A stretch of 5,791 nt of DNA from DATLAN01 sp035527455 (GCA_035527455.1 DATLAN010000041.1:1-5791); one strand, 5' to 3'. Numbered from the stretch's first letter, positions 1 to 4,557 are shown. Made by a program: numbers and translations. The notes: generated from the sequence alone by a model not told the origin.

Positions 1-69
1 CTCCGCGATGTAAAGCCAGATGTCCCGCAAGTCGCTTCGGGCCGGCTTTGAACGGATGATGCGCGCCAT
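1..69 (-). CDS. RelE/ParE-family toxin, N-terminal 23 residues only
   Basis: The reading frame starts at an ATG (bases 69-67) that overlaps the stop codon of the upstream antitoxin by one base (TAATG), and it runs off the left edge of the window. The visible residues begin MARIIRSKPARSDLRDIWLY and end with IAE. This is the typical first beta strand plus first helix of the RelE/ParE toxin fold, where a basic start is followed by a helix with the pattern A-x-x-D-L-x-x-I-W-x-Y-I-A. Family members either cut mRNA on the ribosome (RelE) or poison gyrase (ParE); the 'DIWxYIAE' helix looks more like ParE. The catalytic or C-terminal part is outside the window, so activity cannot be judged. The one-base overlap implies translational coupling to the antitoxin, as in most type II toxin-antitoxin operons. 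Confidence 0.8.
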   Translation of the reverse strand, partial: MARIIRSKPARSDLRDIWLYIAE

Positions 70-335
70 TACGACGACTCGCCGCCGCGCTGTTCCAGAA
101 TTTGACGGCCCTCGGCCTTGATCGACTCGATTTCCCAGTCCTCGAATTCGCCACGATCGATAGCGTCCAGGCCTTTCCGCACTTCGCGGCGAATATAGTC
201 ATCCCACAAAGTCGGCAGGGCCTCTTCAGCAACGAGCAGATAGACTTTGTGCGTCTGCGCGTCCTCGACGCGAAGCGGCTCGTGAGGATTGGCCCGGATG
301 GCCTCGCGTTGCTCGGTGGTCAGATGCGGAGTCAT
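69..335 (-). CDS. type II antitoxin, ParD-like C-terminus
   Basis: An 88-residue acidic protein directly upstream of, and overlapping by one base, a RelE/ParE-type toxin start. Residues 1-40 (LTTEQREAI, then LRVEDAQTHKVYLLV) look like a short beta-type N-terminal domain. Residues 47-84 (DYIRREVRKGLDAIDRGEFE, then DWEIESIKAEGRQIL) match the C-terminal helix of ParD-type antitoxins, which wraps around the toxin; the G-E-x-x-D-W-x-x-E-x-I-K-x-E-G-R pattern is characteristic. The role would be to neutralise the toxin and repress its own operon. I chose the ATG at 335-333 over an in-frame TTG at 362, because a strong extended -10 (342-350) lies between them and would place the transcript start at or next to this ATG. 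No Shine-Dalgarno at normal spacing is seen. The pair lies downstream of, and on the same strand as, the secreted-protein gene, 57 bp away. Confidence 0.75.
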   Translation of the reverse strand: MTPHLTTEQREAIRANPHEPLRVEDAQTHKVYLLVAEEALPTLWDDYIRREVRKGLDAIDRGEFEDWEIESIKAEGRQILEQRGGESS

Positions 336-346
336 ACTCTCAGTAT
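334..346. promoter_or_regulatory. possible autoregulatory operator of the toxin-antitoxin operon
   Basis: A short dyad, ATACT-CTC-AGTAT, has perfect 5-bp arms and a 3-bp centre. It covers both the -10 hexamer and the first bases of the antitoxin start codon. Antitoxins usually repress their own promoter by binding such dyads. The dyad is short, so chance is possible. Confidence 0.3.
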
Positions 347-350
347 AGCA
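342..350 (-). promoter_or_regulatory. extended -10 promoter of the toxin-antitoxin operon
   Basis: Read on the minus strand, TGCTATACT is a TGn extended -10 with five of six matches to TATAAT. Exactly six bases (GAGAGT) separate it from the antitoxin ATG, so transcription would begin at about the A of the start codon and give a leaderless mRNA. No good -35 is seen at 17 bp, which is acceptable for an extended -10 promoter. This is inferred from sequence only. Confidence 0.45.
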
Positions 351-392
351 AATCGGCCCCAATCAGGCTAGAGGTCGATGCCCGCGCGAAAC

Positions 393-1178
393 TCAATCCC
401 CGCCTCGGACCAGCTCCCAGCCGTCTCGGGTGGGCGTGAACGTGAACAGGCCGTCGCCGACTTCATAGCGCTGGTGACCGAACCGGCCGCCGCGGTCGAA
501 CTCGATCTCCCAGGAGCGATCCCGGCCCAAGAACTGGTAATGGCCCGGCGGAAGCTCGAACGACTCGCCGTCGAGCAGGTAACGCAGCGGGACGTCGGTC
601 GAGGCCGGGTTGACGATGGCCGACGTGTACTCTGCGTCGAAGCGGTCGTCGATCGGCCGAATCTCGCCCACCCGCGGCCCGTGATCCGGCGGAACGTTCG
701 ACGGGACTGCGTCGGACGGAGGCGGCGGGTTGTCCGGCGGGAAGTGGTCCCGCGGCGGATCCGGCTCGTAGGGCGGATGGTACACGGCGTCGGGATCGTG
801 CCATCGGCCATAGTCGACGTGCCCGGGATCGTACGGCTGCTGGTAAGATCGACCACGAACGGGTGTTCCGCCACGTTGGCCGCGCCATCCGCCGACCGCC
901 CCCAGCGCGTCGGTGCCTGCCCGAGTGAAACCCATGATCCAGTCGGCGGTCGAAGGCAGCTTGAGACCTCCTCCGCCCGACTTGCCGGGATTCGGCTTCG
1001 GCGGTATCGCCTTGAAGTTGGCCCCCGACGGAATCGCACCGGGCAGGATACCTTGGAGTCCCTGTCCTCCGATGGGGTCTTGGAGCTTCACCACCGGCCC
1101 GGCCGTGGCCGGAGCAGCAACGAGACACACAAGGGCCAGCAGTTTCCAGGACAACGCGCGGGTCGAGGACATGGGCAT
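393..1178 (-). CDS. secreted Gly/Pro-rich protein of unknown function
   Basis: A 261-residue protein that I do not recognise as a named family. It has a clear Sec signal peptide: basic N-terminus, hydrophobic core LLALVCLVAAPATA, and likely cleavage after Ala26 (ATA|GP). Cys18 is preceded by Val rather than Gly/Ala/Ser, so it does not make a good lipobox. Residues 27-75 are Gly/Pro-rich and end in a K-P-N-P-G-K-S-G4 stretch. Residues 105-165 are a Pro/Asp/Tyr-rich, probably unstructured linker with few hydrophobic residues. Residues 185-261 look like a compact beta-rich domain, with segments LRYLLDGESFELPPGHYQFL, WEIEFDRGGRFGHQRYEVGD and FTFTPTRDGWELV. In my memory similar 'EFDRGG-FG-RY...GWEL' ends occur in other planctomycete secreted proteins, but I cannot verify this here. 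The ATG at 1178 is chosen for its strong ribosome binding site; a second ATG two codons later fits less well. It is probably exported to the periplasm or cell surface. Confidence 0.8.
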   Translation of the reverse strand: MPMSSTRALSWKLLALVCLVAAPATAGPVVKLQDPIGGQGLQGILPGAIPSGANFKAIPPKPNPGKSGGGGLKLPSTADWIMGFTRAGTDALGAVGGWRGQRGGTPVRGRSYQQPYDPGHVDYGRWHDPDAVYHPPYEPDPPRDHFPPDNPPPPSDAVPSNVPPDHGPRVGEIRPIDDRFDAEYTSAIVNPASTDVPLRYLLDGESFELPPGHYQFLGRDRSWEIEFDRGGRFGHQRYEVGDGLFTFTPTRDGWELVRGGD

Positions 1179-1185
1179 GGAGATT

Positions 1186-1191
1186 CTCCTT
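1186..1191 (-). promoter_or_regulatory. Shine-Dalgarno AAGGAG for the secreted protein
   Basis: AAGGAG on the minus strand lies 7 bases before the ATG at 1178. It decides between the two close ATG codons (1178 and 1172) in favour of the upstream one. Confidence 0.8.
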
Positions 1192-1256
1192 CAGGCAGTG
1201 GGGAACTGGTTTGCGGATTTGCTTTCGTCAGTCGTGCTGGTTAAAGCTTAGCTCGC

Positions 1257-1285
1257 ATTATCTTCCCCCCCGTTTGCAGTGCACA
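1257..1285 (-). promoter_or_regulatory. weak candidate promoter for the secreted-protein gene
   Basis: On the minus strand GATAAT (1262-1257) matches five of six bases of a -10 box. Seventeen bases upstream, TGTGCA (1285-1280) matches only three of six bases of a -35 box. It would give a leader of about 70 nt before the ATG at 1178. The -10 box is reasonable; the -35 box is poor. Confidence 0.22.
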
Positions 1286-1334
1286 CTTCACTCTTGACTC
1301 CCCCGAGGCAAATCCCTACCGTGTCGCACGCTGA

Positions 1335-1464
1335 CCCGGATTATTCATGACCCCGGGAATTGCCCGACACACTGTCGTAGCCACGTTCGCCAGAACGTGG
1401 TCGTGACCCTTGGGCACGCTCCACGTTCTGGCGAACGTAGCTACAAGCCTATGAATAATCCGGG
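1335..1464. repeat. 130-bp inverted-repeat element (MITE-like) in the divergent gap
   Basis: The outer arms are a perfect 14-bp inverted repeat: CCCGGATTATTCAT at 1335-1348 and its complement at 1451-1464. They enclose 102 bp that contain a second, longer inverted repeat (1377-1444). There is no ORF inside, so the element could only be moved in trans, as a MITE would be. No convincing target-site duplication is seen at the edges. It lies between two divergent genes and takes up a large part of the 352-bp gap. The rest of the gap (1179-1334 and 1465-1530) shows only the promoter and ribosome-binding signals listed separately. Confidence 0.6.
1377..1444. repeat. inner nested palindrome pair
   Basis: The 24-bp arms at 1377-1400 and 1421-1444 are inverted copies with one mismatch (base 1382), separated by 20 bp. 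Each arm is also a palindrome in itself: CCACGTTC, a 4-base loop, then GAACGTGG at 1381-1400, and the same with one mismatch at 1421-1440. The unit can therefore fold as one long stem or as two short hairpins. It begins with GTAG and ends with CTAC, as the element at 4574-4635 also does. No T run follows, so it is not a standard terminator. Confidence 0.75.
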
Positions 1465-1514
1465 CTGAAATCCCGCCCGGCATCCTATCCGGCCGTTGGT
1501 GGGGTGTTGTCAAC

Positions 1515-1521
1515 AGGGAGG
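1515..1521 (+). promoter_or_regulatory. Shine-Dalgarno AGGGAGG of the aminotransferase
   Basis: AGGGAGG ends 9 bases before the ATG at 1531. It rules out the upstream in-frame GTG at 1504 as the start, because that codon precedes this site and has no comparable site of its own. Confidence 0.75.
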
Positions 1522-1530
1522 TTGTTATCC

Positions 1531-2775
1531 ATGGACCAAATACGAAACCGTCAAAATGATCGACCGCAGCCGGAGGAAGGCGTGCCGCTGCTCGATTTCC
1601 GCCATCCACACGCTGAACTGAAGGAGCAGATCGTCGACGCGTTGGCCCGGGTGTGGGACAGCGGGCAGTTCATCCTCGGGCCCGACGTTCAGCAGCTCGA
1701 ACAGAACGTGGCCGCGTATTGTGGAACCCGGCACGCGGTCGGCTGCGCTTCCGGCAGCGACGCGCTGCTGCTGGCCCTGATGGCCCACGACGTGGGGCCG
1801 GGCGACGAGGTCATTTTGCCCAGCTTCACTTTTTTCGCCACCGCCAGCGCCGTCACCCGGCTGGAGGCCCGGCCCGTCTTCGCCGATATCGAGCCGGAGA
1901 CCTTCAACGTCGATCCGGACCACGTCGAGCGGCTGATCACCTCGGCGACCAGGGCCATCCTGCCGGTTCACCTCTTCGGGCAGTGCGCCCAGATGGATGC
2001 CATTTGCCGCATCGCCGAAGATGCCGGCGTCGTGGTCATCGAAGACGCGGCCCAGGCGATCGGGGCCGAACTGGCCGGACGCCGGGCAGGAGCGATCGGG
2101 GACATCGGGTGCTTCAGCTTTTACCCGACCAAGAACCTCGGCGGGGCCGGCGACGGTGGAATGCTCACCACGAACTGCGACGCGTTGGCCGATCGGCTGC
2201 AACTGCTGCGCGGCCACGGCATGAGGCCCCGCTACTATCACCAGGTGGTGGGCGTCAACAGCCGGCTCGACTCCTTCCAGGCCGCCGTGCTCGGCGTCAA
2301 GCTGCCGCACCTGGACCGCTGGACGACCATGCGCCAGGCCAACGCCCGGCGATATACGGAAATGTTCACGGCCGCCGGGCTGGACCGCGTGTTGCGGCTG
2401 CCGCAGGTCGCCCCCGACAGGCGGCACGTCTGGAACCAGTACGTCGTTCGCGTCGGCGACGGACGCCGCGACGCCCTGCGGCAGTTCCTGGCCGAGGCCA
2501 AGATCGGCAGCGAAGTCTACTATCCGCTGGGCCTGCACCAGCAAGCGTGTTTCCGCCATTTCGGCTATCAGCCGGAGGACTTGCCCCAGACCCAGCGTGC
2601 GGCCGACGAGGTGCTGGCGCTGCCGATTTTTCCGGAGTTGACCGTGGCGCAGCAACAGCGGGTGGTCGACCGGGTGGCCGAGTTCGTGGTTCAGCCCCAG
2701 GGCGGACACCCGCTGCGGGGGCCGAAATTCCTCACGCATCCGGCGGCACGCAAGAAGCTCAGCGGCCGGGGGTAG
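1531..2775 (+). CDS. DegT/DnrJ/EryC1/StrS-family sugar aminotransferase
   Basis: A 414-residue PLP-dependent (fold type I) aminotransferase. Family members transfer an amino group, usually from glutamate, to a keto group of a nucleotide-linked sugar, making amino sugars for O-antigen, glycans or secondary metabolites in the cytoplasm. Visible landmarks are GQFILG at 45-50, the phosphate-binding GSD at 75-77, the FGQCAQMDAI segment near 149-158, EDAAQ at 171-175 with Asp172 for the PLP ring nitrogen, the SFYPTKNLGGAGDGG block with the Schiff-base lysine at Lys201, and VGVNSRLD at 240-247. This pattern, especially GQCA-MDAI and VNSRLD, is closest to WbpE/VioA/WecE-type sugar aminotransferases; the exact substrate cannot be assigned. 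A tail of about 25 residues (from QPQGGHPL) extends beyond the usual end of the family and is rich in Gly, Arg and Lys. No other sugar-nucleotide gene lies in the window. The next gene downstream is 735 bp away and has its own leader and terminator. Confidence 0.9.
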   Translation: MDQIRNRQNDRPQPEEGVPLLDFRHPHAELKEQIVDALARVWDSGQFILGPDVQQLEQNVAAYCGTRHAVGCASGSDALLLALMAHDVGPGDEVILPSFTFFATASAVTRLEARPVFADIEPETFNVDPDHVERLITSATRAILPVHLFGQCAQMDAICRIAEDAGVVVIEDAAQAIGAELAGRRAGAIGDIGCFSFYPTKNLGGAGDGGMLTTNCDALADRLQLLRGHGMRPRYYHQVVGVNSRLDSFQAAVLGVKLPHLDRWTTMRQANARRYTEMFTAAGLDRVLRLPQVAPDRRHVWNQYVVRVGDGRRDALRQFLAEAKIGSEVYYPLGLHQQACFRHFGYQPEDLPQTQRAADEVLALPIFPELTVAQQQRVVDRVAEFVVQPQGGHPLRGPKFLTHPAARKKLSGRG

Positions 2776-2786
2776 GGGGTAGTTGT

Positions 2787-2840
2787 CAGTTTTCAGTTTT
2801 CAGTTTTCAGTTTTCAGTTTTCAGTTTTCAGTTTTCAGTT
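2787..2840 (+). repeat. heptamer tandem array (CAGTTTT), seven copies plus five bases
   Basis: Seven exact copies of CAGTTTT in a row, followed by CAGTT. The bases just before (AGTTGT, 2781-2786) look like one diverged unit of the CAGTTGT type. The array begins 11 bp after the aminotransferase stop codon. It belongs to the same sequence family as the array at 3101-3197 but has the opposite orientation. Because the unit has no stop codon in any frame, it yields false ORFs on both strands. Confidence 0.95.
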
Positions 2841-2919
2841 CGTCGCGGGCCTTGGGGGCCATTGCTGGGCTTGGCCCGGTGGAGGCGTGTTTGACGACTG
2901 CGGACGTGGTCCCTCATGG

Positions 2920-2991
2920 TTTCCGCCGGCGGCGGAGTTTCCGCAGCCAACGGAGTTTCCGCGGCCGGCGGAGTTTCCGCGGCCGGCGGAG
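2920..2991. repeat. four tandem 18-bp units
   Basis: Units at 2920-2937, 2938-2955, 2956-2973 and 2974-2991 all fit TTTCCGC-x-GCC-xx-CGGAG. Units three and four are identical; units one and two differ at a few central bases. Each unit is partly self-complementary (TCCGC against GCGGA type). The array lies between the two opposed heptamer arrays and is followed directly by a small hairpin, AACTGC-GAA-GCAGTT (2993-3007). The rest of the spacer, 2841-2919 and 3008-3100, shows no gene that I can support. Confidence 0.85.
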
Positions 2992-3100
2992 TAACTGCGA
3001 AGCAGTTTCACAATGCGGTGCCTGAGCGCGGCCGTGCCCATCCCTCCAAGGCTTTTAGCGGCCCAGAATAAGATCCTGGGGAACCCGGAGCCCCCGCACA

Positions 3101-3197
3101 ACAACTGAAAACTGACAACTGAAAACTGACAACTGAAAACTGACAACTGAAAACTGACAACTGAAAACTGACAACTGAAAACTGAAAACTGACAACT
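3101..3197 (-). repeat. heptamer tandem array (alternating ACAACTG/AAAACTG), 13 copies plus six bases
   Basis: Thirteen full heptamers plus ACAACT. The first twelve alternate strictly between ACAACTG and AAAACTG, giving a 14-bp higher-order period; then come two AAAACTG in a row and the final partial unit. On the minus strand the units read CAGTTGT and CAGTTTT, so this array is the inverted counterpart of the one at 2787-2840, 260 bp away. Such heptamer arrays resemble the short tandemly repeated repetitive (STRR) sequences described in cyanobacteria; their role is unknown. Confidence 0.95.
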
Positions 3198-3244
3198 AAC
3201 CACCCCTCGTCCTTCCGGTCGGTCGCGTTTTTCCGATTTTCCCC

Positions 3245-3317
3245 TTGCCTTTTCGGCGCCGATGCGTGAAAATACAACCATTGGAGAAGTTTGCCCATCT
3301 CGGACGACGATACTAAT
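3245..3317 (+). promoter_or_regulatory. candidate promoter region of the aroF leader
   Basis: Two alternatives are visible. First, GATACT at 3309-3314 lies exactly six bases before the leader-peptide ATG (3321), which would give a leaderless transcript; the overlapping TACTAAT (3311-3317) is another possible -10. Neither has a good -35 at standard spacing. Second, TTGCCT (3245-3250), a 17-bp spacer and GAAAAT (3268-3273) would start transcription near 3280. Some promoter is expected here because the attenuator must lie near the 5' end of its transcript, but the choice is uncertain. Confidence 0.3.
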
Positions 3318-3320
3318 CTC

Positions 3321-3395
3321 ATGAACGTCGCGCGAACCACCTATTTTTGGTTTTATTTCAGCCCCCATGGTCGCGGGGTTGGAGGTGGTTTGTAA
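3321..3395 (+). CDS. aromatic-rich leader peptide of the aroF attenuator
   Basis: A 24-codon ORF, ATG to TAA, too short for ordinary gene calling. The peptide begins MNVARTT, then has six aromatic residues in a row, Tyr8-Phe9-Trp10-Phe11-Tyr12-Phe13 (codons 3342-3359), then SPHGRG and a glycine-rich end with Leu24. Six adjacent aromatic codons, including both Tyr and Phe and a Trp, next to a terminator and upstream of the first enzyme of aromatic amino acid synthesis, is the signature of a control peptide whose translation speed senses charged tRNAs. No clear Shine-Dalgarno precedes the ATG; either the message is leaderless or initiation uses the in-frame TTG at 3291, which has GGAG 4 bases upstream. 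The peptide itself probably has no function. The call rests on composition and position, with no homology evidence available here. Confidence 0.72.
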   Translation: MNVARTTYFWFYFSPHGRGVGGGL

Positions 3396-3433
3396 GCGAG
3401 TTACACAACCCTCAATCAACCGAAGCCCCGAGA
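3371..3433 (+). promoter_or_regulatory. predicted antiterminator of the aroF leader
   Basis: The segment TCGCGGGGTT (3371-3380), inside the leader-peptide ORF and 11 bases after the last aromatic codon, can pair with AGCCCCGAGA (3424-3433), the 5' arm of the terminator, through nine of ten positions (one G-U, one G-A mismatch). It matches the terminator's own 3' arm at eight of ten bases. A smaller hairpin, GGTT-T-GTAA (3387-3395) with TTAC-AC-AACC (3401-3410), fits inside this structure and includes the leader stop codon. A competing stem, 3375-3381 with 3406-3412, would block the antiterminator. A ribosome stalled on the aromatic codons would leave 3371-3380 just free; one at the stop codon would cover most of it. 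All pairings were found by eye. Confidence 0.6.
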
Positions 3434-3459
3434 CCCCAGCGGATCTCGGGGCTTTTTTT
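3424..3459 (+). terminator. intrinsic terminator/attenuator in the aroF leader
   Basis: A perfect 10-bp stem, AGCCCCGAGA (3424-3433) and TCTCGGGGCT (3444-3453), with a 10-nt loop, is followed by a run of seven T (3453-3459). It lies 28 nt after the leader-peptide stop and 51 nt before the aroF ATG. It points toward aroF, so it can stop transcription before the gene. It may also end any readthrough from the aminotransferase. Confidence 0.9.
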
Positions 3460-3497
3460 GTTTCCGAATTCCATGCCCATACCGAACCTCTCGAACC

Positions 3498-3502
3498 AGG
3501 AG
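3498..3502 (+). promoter_or_regulatory. Shine-Dalgarno AGGAG of aroF
   Basis: AGGAG ends 8 bases before the ATG at 3511 and fixes that codon as the start. An upstream in-frame ATG at 3367 would make the protein read through the terminator hairpin and add 48 residues with no family counterpart. Confidence 0.85.
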
Positions 3503-3510
3503 TCTCTCTG

Positions 3511-4557
3511 ATGATTGTCGTGATGAAATCAGACGCTACGCAGCAGCAGATCGATCACATGATCAAGCGTGTGGAACAGCTCGGCCTCAGGTCGCACGTG
3601 ATTTACGGGGAGACCCGGACCGTGATCGCGGCCATCGGCGACAAACGCGACGAGTACCGCCATTCGCTCGAAAGCGGGCCCGGCGTGGCCGAAGTCGTGC
3701 CGATCCTGGCGCCCTACAAGGTGGCCAGCCGCGAAGTCAAGCCCGACCCGACCGTCGTCCGCGCCGGCAGCCTGGCGGTGGGCAACTGCCACCTGGGCAT
3801 GATCGCCGGGCCCTGCTCGGTCGAGAGCGAAGAACAGACGATGACCACCGCCCGAGCGGTCAAGGCGGCCGGCGCCACGGCCTTGCGCGGCGGGGCCTTC
3901 AAGCCGAGGACCAGCCCCTACAGCTTCCAGGGACTGAAAGAAGAGGGTCTGAAGATCCTGGCGGCCGCTCGGGCAGAGACCGGTCTGGCCGTGGTGACCG
4001 AGGTCCTGGCGGCCACCGAGGTCGCGCTGGTCGCCCGCTATGCCGACGTGCTGCAGATCGGTGCCCGAAACATGCAGAACTACCGCCTGCTGGAGGCCGC
4101 CGGCAAGGAAGGCAAGCCGGTGCTCTTGAAACGGGGTCCCTGCGCCACGATGGACGAATTGCTCCTGGCCGCCGAATACGTGCTCAATGCGGGCAATCCT
4201 AATGTGATGCTCTGCGAGCGGGGGATTCGCACCTTCGAGACCCACACCCGGTTCACGCTGCCGCTGGCCACGGTGCCCTACCTGCACGAGAAGACGCATC
4301 TGCCGGTGGTGGTCGATCCGAGTCACGGCACGGGCCACACGAACCTGGTCGCGCGGATGGCCGCCGCCGCGGTCGCCGCCGGTGCCGACGGCCTGATCGT
4401 CGAGGTCCATCCCAACCCGGAAACCGCCCAGAGCGACGGCTACCAATCGCTCACCTTCGACCAGTTCGAGGAGATGATGCAGCTCTGCCGCAAGGTGGCC
4501 GAAGCAGTCGGCAAGCGGATCATTCCCAACGAGCAGTGCGTCCCCGCCGGGCCGTGA
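3511..4557 (+). CDS. aroF: 3-deoxy-7-phosphoheptulonate (DAHP) synthase, type I-beta, with N-terminal regulatory domain
   Basis: A 348-residue enzyme that condenses phosphoenolpyruvate and erythrose 4-phosphate to DAHP, the first step of the shikimate pathway, in the cytoplasm. Residues 1-70 (from MIVVMKSDATQQQID to the LAPYKVASRE joint) are a ferredoxin-like, ACT-like domain as in Thermotoga maritima DAHP synthase, where it mediates feedback by tyrosine and phenylalanine. The catalytic TIM barrel follows, with IAGPCSVE at 98-105, RGGAFKPRTSPYSFQG from Arg126, IGARNMQN, LLKRGPCAT, LCERGIRTFE, DPSHGTG and VEVHPNPE. The four metal ligands are present at the positions I recall for the Thermotoga enzyme: Cys102, His272, Glu298 and Asp309. 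Length is also close to that enzyme (about 338). There is no fused chorismate mutase. The gene seems to be transcribed alone behind a leader peptide and terminator (3321-3459), so expression probably rises when aromatic aminoacyl-tRNAs run short. Function is very secure; the regulation is inferred. Confidence 0.96.
   Translation: MIVVMKSDATQQQIDHMIKRVEQLGLRSHVIYGETRTVIAAIGDKRDEYRHSLESGPGVAEVVPILAPYKVASREVKPDPTVVRAGSLAVGNCHLGMIAGPCSVESEEQTMTTARAVKAAGATALRGGAFKPRTSPYSFQGLKEEGLKILAAARAETGLAVVTEVLAATEVALVARYADVLQIGARNMQNYRLLEAAGKEGKPVLLKRGPCATMDELLLAAEYVLNAGNPNVMLCERGIRTFETHTRFTLPLATVPYLHEKTHLPVVVDPSHGTGHTNLVARMAAAAVAAGADGLIVEVHPNPETAQSDGYQSLTFDQFEEMMQLCRKVAEAVGKRIIPNEQCVPAGP

Noticed and set aside
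336..362. Longer antitoxin beginning with TTG at 362
   Set aside because: No ribosome binding site, and the extra nine residues are encoded across the extended -10 promoter; the ATG at 335 is preferred.
378..1244. Long plus-strand ORF opposite the secreted-protein gene
   Set aside because: Arg-rich shadow of a GC-rich gene; the minus-strand frame has a signal peptide, strong Shine-Dalgarno and a sensible domain layout.
1525..2739. 404-codon minus-strand ORF opposite the aminotransferase
   Set aside because: The plus-strand frame carries all aminotransferase motifs; the opposite frame is a composition shadow.
2787..3197. CRISPR-like array
   Set aside because: The units are 7 bp and contiguous without unique spacers.
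2783..3419. ORFs on both strands with periodic SFQFSVF-type residues
   Set aside because: They are produced by the heptamer repeats, which have no stop in any frame; the repeat gives an artificial 7-residue period.
3367..3510. 48-residue N-terminal extension of the DAHP synthase from an upstream in-frame ATG
   Set aside because: It would be translated through the terminator hairpin, has no family counterpart, and the ATG at 3511 has a good AGGAG 8 bases upstream.
3321..3510. T-box riboswitch upstream of aroF
   Set aside because: No T-box consensus (AGGGTGGNACCGCG-like) or specifier-loop layout is seen; the short aromatic ORF with a terminator explains the leader better.
1531..4557. Aminotransferase plus DAHP synthase as an AHBA (aminoshikimate) pathway pair
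   Set aside because: AHBA synthases are DegT-family, but here the motifs fit sugar aminotransferases, the DAHP synthase is an ordinary type I-beta enzyme, and 735 bp with a terminator separate the genes.
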